Positions 1-4,163 of a stretch of DNA of 5,619 nt are shown piece after piece (the first letter of the stretch is position 1; every line of letters starts with the position of its first letter). The position numbers and the translations under genes are program-made. The stretch comes from Candidatus Acidiferrales bacterium (GTDB taxonomy: Bacteria; Acidobacteriota; Terriglobia; Acidiferrales; UBA7541). The notes beneath the pieces are model-generated. The model worked only from the letters and a program-made list of their open reading frames with translations, did not search any database and was not told where the DNA came from. Where the stretch lies: positions 1-5,619 of the forward strand of contig JASHWB010000092.1 of the NCBI GenBank assembly GCA_030044295.1, in the 5' to 3' direction.

Positions 1-303
1 ATCACCGGCCATGGGCCCGGCGGCACAAGTCGGCTTTACCTACCCGCTATGAATAAGCCGCCGAAGCTCGCGGCCGCTATGCCGCGTCAAGTTATATGAC
101 GCACGCGGGTACATTCCGGTTTGGCCCACTTTTTGGAAACACGCGGCCAAATCAGCCGCTAGGCAGCTTTCTCACTCATGGCAGAATCAAAAGGTAAGCT
201 TGCGAGCCCTACTGGCTGTTGCGATCGCGGGGCTGGAAGCTGCGGAATCCCCGAGGCGGGCTGTTTACGCCTAGGCATTATCGGAAAACGCGTCGGGCAG
301 GCT
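1..303. other. Left-edge region without a supportable gene
   Basis: No reading frame here has convincing protein-like content. The plus-strand frames open at the left edge all stop early (stops at 50-52, 54-56 and 97-99), so an upstream gene could end here, but the visible tails of at most 32 codons are too short to identify. What can be seen is a cluster of inverted repeats between 41 and 111 (listed separately). A weak 5-bp GC stem at 143-147/155-159 lies 145 bases or more downstream of the tRNA on the minus strand and lacks a clear U-tract. No transposase, phage or RNA gene was recognised. The tRNA's 3' trailer runs leftward into this region. Confidence 0.5.
41..111. repeat. Nested inverted repeats, possible structured RNA or operator
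   Basis: The outer arms are TACCCGC (41-47) and GCGGGTA (105-111), a perfect 7-bp match. Inside them, GCCGC (57-61) can pair with GCGGC (70-74). GCGTCA (84-89) pairs perfectly with TGACGC (97-102) across a 7-nt A/T-rich spacer. All three helices can form together as a small three-way-junction fold. The stretch is GC-rich, so some pairing is expected by chance, and there is no U-tract to make it an intrinsic terminator. It could be the 3' end of an upstream transcript, an operator built on the 84-102 palindrome, or coincidence. Confidence 0.3.
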
Positions 304-379
304 TGGTGGGCGATCAAGGACTTGAACCTTGGACCTCTCCCGTGTGAGGGGAGCGCTCTAACCACTGAGCTAATCGCCC
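304..379 (-). tRNA. tRNA-Val (anticodon CAC)
   Basis: This is a complete 76-nt cloverleaf on the minus strand. The 7-bp acceptor stem (379-373 with 314-308) is fully paired. The D-stem is GCTC/GAGC. The 5-bp anticodon stem CTCCC/GGGAG closes the loop CTCACAC, placing anticodon CAC at 346-344, which reads the valine codon GUG. The variable region has 5 nt. The T-stem CAAGG/CCTTG closes a TTCAAGT loop. The discriminator is A at 307, and CCA is encoded in the DNA at 306-304. The gene is transcribed away from the MoxR gene, with 78 bp between its 5' end and that gene's chosen start. No mismatch in any stem suggests a pseudogene. I saw no second copy of the tRNA 3' end in the window, so nothing marks it as an occupied integration site. 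Confidence 0.96.
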
Positions 380-457
380 GATTCGAGATTGTTGCGGTGG
401 CAGCAGAGCCGGCGCGCTAAACGCCAGGCGAATCATTTTTGCAGAAGGTCCAAGGAA
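380..457. promoter_or_regulatory. Divergent intergenic region between tRNA-Val and the MoxR gene
   Basis: These 78 bases separate the tRNA 5' end from the chosen start of the MoxR gene on the opposite strand, so they should hold promoters for both directions. I cannot point to a convincing -35/-10 pair for either. The best plus-strand candidate (TTGCGG at 392-397 and GCTAAA at 416-421, spacer 18) matches the consensus poorly. A short A/T-rich patch at 431-440 is the only low-GC segment. The functional claim rests on position, not on a recognised motif. Confidence 0.4.
443..448 (+). promoter_or_regulatory. Shine-Dalgarno AGAAGG that sets the TTG start of the MoxR gene
   Basis: AGAAGG lies 9 nt before TTG at 458-460. 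No ATG or GTG start is available in this frame between the tRNA and the conserved N-terminal region of the protein. A second purine run (AAGGA, 452-456) sits 1 nt from the TTG, too close to act for that codon. This is the main reason for choosing 458 over the longer TTG at 389. Confidence 0.55.
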
Positions 458-1426
458 TTGCAAACCGTCGCCAACACGATTGCTCGGTCTACCAGCGGCC
501 CCTTTGCCGAACTCCAACGCTCCATCGCGCGCGTCGTGAAAGGCAAAGACGACGTTATCCAGCTTGCGCTCGTCGCGCTGCTCGCTCGCGGCCATCTGCT
601 GGTCGAAGACGTCCCGGGCGTGGGTAAGACTACTCTCGCCCAGGCTCTTGCGCGCTCATTCCACTGCTCCTTCCAGCGCATCCAGTTCACATCGGACTTG
701 CTTCCCAGCGACGTAATCGGCGTCAGTGTTTACAACCCCGCCACACAGGATTTCGAGTTTAAGACCGGCCCGGTGTTCGCCAATGTGATCGTCGCCGATG
801 AAATTAATCGCACCACCCCGAAGACCCAATCAGCTCTGCTTGAAGCAATGAGCGAATCGCAGGTCACCGTCGATAACCACACGCACCCGCTTCCGAAACC
901 GTTCATGGTGTTAGCAACTCAGAACCCGATCGAACACCACGGCACCTACCCTCTGCCCGAATCGCAGCTGGATCGTTTCCTGATGCGCATTCGCATGGGC
1001 TATCCCGCGCGGTCCAGCGAAAAAGAAATCATCCGCAATAATTCCAGCACCGCTGCTGTCGACCAAATCGTTCCCACGATGGATGCTGCGGACGTGGTGG
1101 CCGCGCAGGAAAGCGTCGCGCAAGTGAAATGCGAAGATAGCCTGCTCGACTACGCGCTCGAAATCGTCGAGCGAACGCGCCAGAGCGAACATCTGAGCCT
1201 CGGTGTCAGCCCCCGAGGCGCCGTCATGCTGCATCGCGCCGCACAAGCCCGCGCCTTCCTCGAGGGCCGCGACTATTGCTTGCCGGACGATTTCAAGCGC
1301 CTCGTAATTCACGTCTTCGCGCATCGCGTCGTTATCAGTTCGCGTTACGTCTCCACGCAAAAGCGCTCCGAGCAGGCCGAAGCCATCCTGCGCGAAATCA
1401 TCGACTCCACTCGCGTCCCCGTCTGA
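458..1426 (+). CDS. MoxR-family AAA+ ATPase
   Basis: This encodes a 322-residue AAA+ ATPase of the MoxR type, close to the family's usual length of about 310-330. Motifs in order are: Walker A (EDVPGVGKT, residues 50-58, Lys57); the TSDLLPSDVIG segment typical of MoxR proteins (78-88); Walker B (VIVADEINR, 110-118, Asp114-Glu115); sensor 1 (ATQNPIE, 153-159, Asn156); the LPESQLDRF element (166-174) with likely arginine finger Arg173; and sensor 2 (GVSPRGA, 249-255, Arg253). All ATPase residues are intact. No signal peptide or membrane segment is visible, so it should be cytoplasmic. Known members act as chaperone-like ATPases that remodel or activate partner proteins, often with VWA or DUF58 partners; here the DUF58 gene follows 52 bp downstream, so it is the likely partner (inference). 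The start is TTG with AGAAGG 9 nt upstream; a TTG at 389 would add 23 unconserved-looking residues and begin 10 bases from the tRNA. The stop codon lies inside a strong hairpin. Confidence 0.93.
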   Translation: MQTVANTIARSTSGPFAELQRSIARVVKGKDDVIQLALVALLARGHLLVEDVPGVGKTTLAQALARSFHCSFQRIQFTSDLLPSDVIGVSVYNPATQDFEFKTGPVFANVIVADEINRTTPKTQSALLEAMSESQVTVDNHTHPLPKPFMVLATQNPIEHHGTYPLPESQLDRFLMRIRMGYPARSSEKEIIRNNSSTAAVDQIVPTMDAADVVAAQESVAQVKCEDSLLDYALEIVERTRQSEHLSLGVSPRGAVMLHRAAQARAFLEGRDYCLPDDFKRLVIHVFAHRVVISSRYVSTQKRSEQAEAILREIIDSTRVPV

Positions 1427-1449
1427 CGATGCGCCGAGCATCGTCAGAC
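1421..1449. repeat. Perfect 12-bp hairpin over the moxR stop codon
   Basis: The arms GTCTGACGATGC (1421-1432) and GCATCGTCAGAC (1438-1449) are exact reverse complements separated by a 5-nt loop, GCCGA. The left arm contains the last sense codon and the TGA stop (1424-1426) of the MoxR gene; the right arm ends 29 nt before the DUF58 start codon. No U-tract follows, so it is not a standard intrinsic terminator. It may be an mRNA stability or processing element that sets different levels of the two proteins, or a dispersed palindromic repeat. A direct repeat, GAGCATCG, starts in its loop (1436-1443) and recurs at 1455-1462. Confidence 0.75.
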
Positions 1450-1468
1450 CGAGCGAGCATCGCGAGTC

Positions 1469-1474
1469 GAGGGG
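1469..1474 (+). promoter_or_regulatory. Shine-Dalgarno GAGGGG of the DUF58 gene
   Basis: GAGGGG lies 4 nt before ATG 1479; counting only the GAGG core, the spacing is 6 nt. It supports that ATG over the in-frame ATG at 1521. It is the last part of the repeat-like stretch that follows the 12-bp hairpin. Confidence 0.6.
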
Positions 1475-1478
1475 TGCG

Positions 1479-2852
1479 ATGAATTCCGTCGCTATTCCGC
1501 CGAAGTCCGGGTCCGCATTCATGCGCTTACTGCGCCCGCGCGAACGCTCCACTTGGCGCAATTTCCTGATCGCGCTGATCGTGCTCTCCGTGGCGATGGC
1601 GGCCGCGCTTGTTTCCGCAGCCGCGTCGCAACAAGGCCGCGTTGCCCTCGCCGCTGTCACTACCGTTATTGCTCTTGCCCTCGCCGCATGGGTCGCGATC
1701 ACCATCGTCCCATCGATGGCCAAGCGTACCAGCTTGCGCTGGATTGCCTATCAGATCGACTACCGGCTCACCCGCGACGGCATTATTTATCTAGCAGCCG
1801 TATTCATTCTCGTTCTCGCTGCCGTAAATACGGGCAACAACCTGTTGTTTCTCGTTCTCGCCTGTTCGCTCGCCGGAATCCTGATTTCCGGTGTGCTCTC
1901 GCGCGTAGTACTCACCGGCATCAGCCTGAAATTCGACCTGCCAGAACACATTTTCGCCGGACAGCCCGTTCTCGCCGAACTCGATCTGCACAACGAAAAG
2001 CCCTTCTGGCCATCTTTTTCATTGCGCGTGATCGGCGAGCGTGCGGCAAAAGATCAGGGGAATCAGGAAGAGCCGGCCGAGGAAAACGGCATCCTCACCC
2101 GTGCCGTCTTTTTCCCTTATCTCGCGCGAAACAGCTCTACCACTCAAAAAGTCGAACTGCGCTTCGCGCGCCGCGGCGTCTATCGCCAGGACACTTTCGG
2201 AATTCGCACCCGCTTCCCTTTCGGCTTCTTCGAAAAAACGCGCCGCGTCACGTCGGACATTTCCATCACGGTCTATCCACCCGTCGAGCCGACCGATCAG
2301 TTCTACGAAATCCTTCCGCTGCTCAGCGGAGAGATCGCCAGCTACTTCCGCGGGCGTGGGCACGAATTGCATTCCCTCCGCGCCTACCAGCCCACCGACA
2401 GCGCGCGGTTCGTCGATTGGAAGGTTTCCGCAAAGTCCGGTCATTTGATGGTCCGCGAGTTTGCCCGCGAAGACGAACGCCGCCTCATGCTGGTTCTCGA
2501 CCCGTTCATCGGCCCATCGCGTTCCGGCGCCGATTTCACCGAGCGATTTGAACGCGCCGTCTCGCTCGCTGCCTGCATCGCCTGGCACTTCTACGAACTT
2601 GGCTCCGTGCTGCAATTCCGTACGCACACGTTTTCGACGCCACTCGCCCCCGCCGGTGAAATCATCTACAGCGCACTGCGGGCTCTCGCCATCATCGAGC
2701 CGGAATCATCCTCACGCGGTGGTGCATTCATCGATTCCCTAGCCACCGAAACCGAAATCTTCAAGATCATTCTCACTGCGCGCCCGCAGCGCACCATCCC
2801 AACTTCTCTCTGGTCCTCCTCCTACTTCCTCTTCCTCGACCACCAGCTGTAG
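1479..2852 (+). CDS. DUF58 domain membrane protein
   Basis: This encodes a 457-residue membrane-anchored DUF58 protein. Four hydrophobic segments are visible: about 29-48, 54-77, 102-116 and 121-140. The last pair contains AVNTGNNLLFLVLA (115-128), a hallmark of this family. After a largely beta-rich extramembrane region comes the DUF58 core: GRGHELHSLRAYQPTDSARF (292-311), VDWKVSAKSGHLMVREF (312-328), then LMLVLDPF (336-343). The core resembles a von Willebrand A-like fold, but the segment after Asp341 reads DPFIGPSRS rather than the metal-binding DxSxS motif. The C-terminus TARPQRTIPTSLWSSSYFLFLD (433-454, quoted here in part: TARPQRTIPTSLW) looks complete. DUF58 genes commonly follow moxR genes, and the ATPase is thought to act on the DUF58 protein; its exact role is unknown, with envelope or stress functions proposed. 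Start ATG 1479 has GAGGGG upstream. It is probably co-transcribed with the MoxR gene, though a strong hairpin sits between them. Confidence 0.92.
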   Translation: MNSVAIPPKSGSAFMRLLRPRERSTWRNFLIALIVLSVAMAAALVSAAASQQGRVALAAVTTVIALALAAWVAITIVPSMAKRTSLRWIAYQIDYRLTRDGIIYLAAVFILVLAAVNTGNNLLFLVLACSLAGILISGVLSRVVLTGISLKFDLPEHIFAGQPVLAELDLHNEKPFWPSFSLRVIGERAAKDQGNQEEPAEENGILTRAVFFPYLARNSSTTQKVELRFARRGVYRQDTFGIRTRFPFGFFEKTRRVTSDISITVYPPVEPTDQFYEILPLLSGEIASYFRGRGHELHSLRAYQPTDSARFVDWKVSAKSGHLMVREFAREDERRLMLVLDPFIGPSRSGADFTERFERAVSLAACIAWHFYELGSVLQFRTHTFSTPLAPAGEIIYSALRALAIIEPESSSRGGAFIDSLATETEIFKIILTARPQRTIPTSLWSSSYFLFLDHQL

Positions 2853-2871
2853 CCCGCTGCTTGGATCATGT

Positions 2872-2894
2872 GGAGTGCGGCAGCTTGCTGCCGC
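2872..2894 (+). repeat. REP-like element: GGAG tetranucleotide plus hairpin
   Basis: GGAG (2872-2875) and one T precede a perfect inverted repeat of GCGGCAGC (2877-2884) and GCTGCCGC (2887-2894). The two-base gap means the practical fold is 7 bp with a CTTG loop. A conserved GTAG or GGAG followed by an imperfect or perfect palindrome is the known layout of REP elements mobilised by RAYT (TnpA_REP) transposases. It lies 20 nt after the DUF58 stop. A U-poor tail argues against an intrinsic terminator. One copy in one window cannot prove a dispersed family. Confidence 0.55.
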
Positions 2895-2909
2895 TGTTTC
2901 GCGGCGCCC

Positions 2910-2928
2910 GTACGCTCCGGCGGCGTAC
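2910..2928. repeat. Second hairpin in the DUF58-mutY gap
   Basis: GTACGC (2910-2915) and GCGTAC (2923-2928) are perfect inverted repeats around a 7-nt loop. It begins 15 nt after the REP-like hairpin, so the two could form a doublet like that seen in clustered REP elements. No reversed GTAG/GGAG tetranucleotide is placed where a mirror-image REP would need it, so the doublet reading is weaker than the first hairpin alone. Confidence 0.45.
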
Positions 2929-2938
2929 TTGTCATTCC

Positions 2939-2982
2939 GACGGCAAATTCTGCCCGAGAAAGCTGCTCTTTCGTTCGCCGTC
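2939..2982. repeat. Nested inverted repeats just before mutY
   Basis: The outer arms GACGGC (2939-2944) and GCCGTC (2977-2982) enclose an inner hairpin, GAAAG (2958-2962) with CTTTC (2968-2972), around a 5-nt loop. The structure ends 17 nt before the mutY start codon. If transcribed from the upstream operon, it would place secondary structure in the mutY leader. Arms are short, so chance is a real alternative; it is notable because it adds to two other palindromes in the same gap. Confidence 0.35.
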
Positions 2983-2999
2983 ATGCGAGAATACCGCGC

Positions 3000-4097
3000 A
3001 TGAAAGCGCCGTTTCCGCCTCGTGAACTCGCGAAAGTCCAGTGCAGCCTTCTCACCTGGTATCGCCATCATCGACGCGCTCTTCCTTGGCGCGCGAGCAA
3101 AGACGCGTACCGAGTCTGGATCGCGGAAATCATGCTCCAGCAGACTCGGATCGCTGCCGTCCTGCCCTACTACGAGCGCTTCCTCGAAAAATTTCCGGAC
3201 GTTGCCTCGCTCGCGCGCGGATCGCAGCCCGAAGTTCTGCGCCTCTGGTCCGGCCTCGGTTATTACAGCCGCGCGCGCAATCTTCACGCCGCCGCCCGCG
3301 AAATCATCGACCGCAGCGGCGGCAAATTCCCGCGCACGCTCGAAGCAGCACTCGCTCTTCCCGGCGTCGGACGCTACACCGCCGCCGCCGTGCTCAGCAT
3401 CGCCTACGATATCCCTCTCGCCGTCCTCGACGGTAACGTTGCCCGCGTGCTGGCGCGCGTCTTCGCGATTCGAGGCGACTTGCGCGCGCCGCGGCTCTGG
3501 CGTCAACTCAGCGATATTGCCAACCATCTCCTCGCACACTCCGCTCCCGGCGATTGGAATCAAACACTGATGGAGCTCGGGGAAACAATCTGCACGCCGC
3601 AGAATCCGGGCTGCGCCGAATGCCCCGTTGCGCGGCATTGCCATGCCCGCGCGCGCAACCTCGCAGGAAAAATTCCCGCGCCGCGCCGCAAGCCTGCTTC
3701 TGTTCACACCCGCATCGCCGCAGCGGTTCTTCGCGATACGCGCGGCCGCACTCTTCTCGTACGCGACCCTGGTGCTCACGATGGCGTGCTCTTCTCGCGC
3801 ATGTGGCAGTTTCCGGCAATCGAGGTCTCACGTCAGCCCCGCGCCGAACTCGAAAATCACCTTCGTGCCACACTTTGTCTCGACGGCGCTCCGCTCTCGC
3901 TCGAAGCGCTTCCCGCCGCTCGACACGGCGTCACGTTTCGCAATGTCACCCTGCTGCCGTTCCTCGTCCGAATCCCGCGGTTGCCCAAGCCGCCCCGCTC
4001 CCGCTCGCTTCCGCTCGACTCCCTGCACCGCGTCCCTATCTCTAGCGCCACGCGCAAAATCGCCGCGGCTGCCGTAGCGTCGCAAACACCGCATTAG
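3000..4097 (+). CDS. Adenine DNA glycosylase MutY
   Basis: This encodes a 365-residue MutY, near the 350 of the E. coli enzyme. It removes adenine mispaired with 8-oxoguanine in base-excision repair. Visible elements are: LPWR (28-31); VWIAEIMLQQT (39-49) with catalytic Glu43; helix-hairpin-helix LPGVGRYTAA (120-129); LDGNVARV (143-150) with catalytic Asp144; and a 4Fe-4S site, Cys198-X6-Cys205-X2-Cys208-X5-Cys214. The C-terminal NUDIX-like 8-oxoG recognition domain starts near 237 (RIAAAVLRD) and includes MWQFPAIEV (268-276). The recognition loop usually containing Phe-Ser-His reads RHGVTFRN (308-315), so that triad is not conserved. The ATG at 3000 starts just before the conserved N-terminal region; a weak GAGA lies 9 nt upstream. 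An in-frame ATG at 2868 would translate the REP-like element and is rejected. The enzyme is cytoplasmic. It has no known tie to the flanking MoxR/DUF58/transglutaminase genes and may have its own promoter, or be read through from upstream. Confidence 0.95.
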   Translation: MKAPFPPRELAKVQCSLLTWYRHHRRALPWRASKDAYRVWIAEIMLQQTRIAAVLPYYERFLEKFPDVASLARGSQPEVLRLWSGLGYYSRARNLHAAAREIIDRSGGKFPRTLEAALALPGVGRYTAAAVLSIAYDIPLAVLDGNVARVLARVFAIRGDLRAPRLWRQLSDIANHLLAHSAPGDWNQTLMELGETICTPQNPGCAECPVARHCHARARNLAGKIPAPRRKPASVHTRIAAAVLRDTRGRTLLVRDPGAHDGVLFSRMWQFPAIEVSRQPRAELENHLRATLCLDGAPLSLEALPAARHGVTFRNVTLLPFLVRIPRLPKPPRSRSLPLDSLHRVPISSATRKIAAAAVASQTPH

Positions 4098-4163
4098 CCG
4101 TTTCGCACTCGCTCCGACCCTCCAGCGGCGCTGCGTACGCCACCAGTGTTAGCATCCAAATAC

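Noticed and set aside
2..52. C-terminal tail of an upstream gene (frame ending SPAMGPAAQVGFTYPL)
   Set aside because: Sixteen residues cannot be assigned, and the two other frames are equally open up to early stops.
143..159. GCGGC/GCCGC stem as a tRNA terminator
   Set aside because: The stem has only 5 bp, is about 145 bases beyond the tRNA end and has no proper U-tract on the minus strand.
304..379. tRNA-Val as an occupied integration site
   Set aside because: No duplicated tRNA 3' end and no integrase or other mobile gene is visible in the window.
159..420. Short reading frames crossing the tRNA on both strands
   Set aside because: They translate the tRNA itself plus non-coding flank and have no protein-like features.
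392..421. Promoter TTGCGG / GCTAAA for the MoxR gene
   Set aside because: The -10 matches the consensus poorly and similar pairs occur by chance in this GC-rich DNA.
389..457. N-terminal extension of the MoxR protein from TTG 389
   Set aside because: It starts 10 bases from the tRNA, has no ribosome binding site, and adds an Arg/Gln-rich stretch unlike MoxR N-termini.
314..595. 93-residue minus-strand reading frame
   Set aside because: Its end, AQWLERSPHTGEVQGSSP, is the well-known false translation of a tRNA gene; the rest is antisense to the MoxR gene.
911..1723. 270-residue minus-strand reading frame antisense to the MoxR and DUF58 genes
   Set aside because: The plus strand encodes clear families with intact motifs here; long antisense frames are common in GC-rich DNA.
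1553..2551. 332-residue plus-strand frame inside the DUF58 gene
   Set aside because: It is very rich in Arg and Pro with no domain, a frame-shifted shadow of the DUF58 coding sequence.
2868..2999. 44-residue N-terminal extension of MutY from ATG 2868
   Set aside because: It would translate the REP-like hairpin region (WSAAACCRCF), and MutY homology begins only after the ATG at 3000.
2739..3779. 346-residue minus-strand reading frame opposite mutY
   Set aside because: It is antisense to MutY, whose catalytic and Fe-S residues are all present; no recognisable domain on the minus strand.
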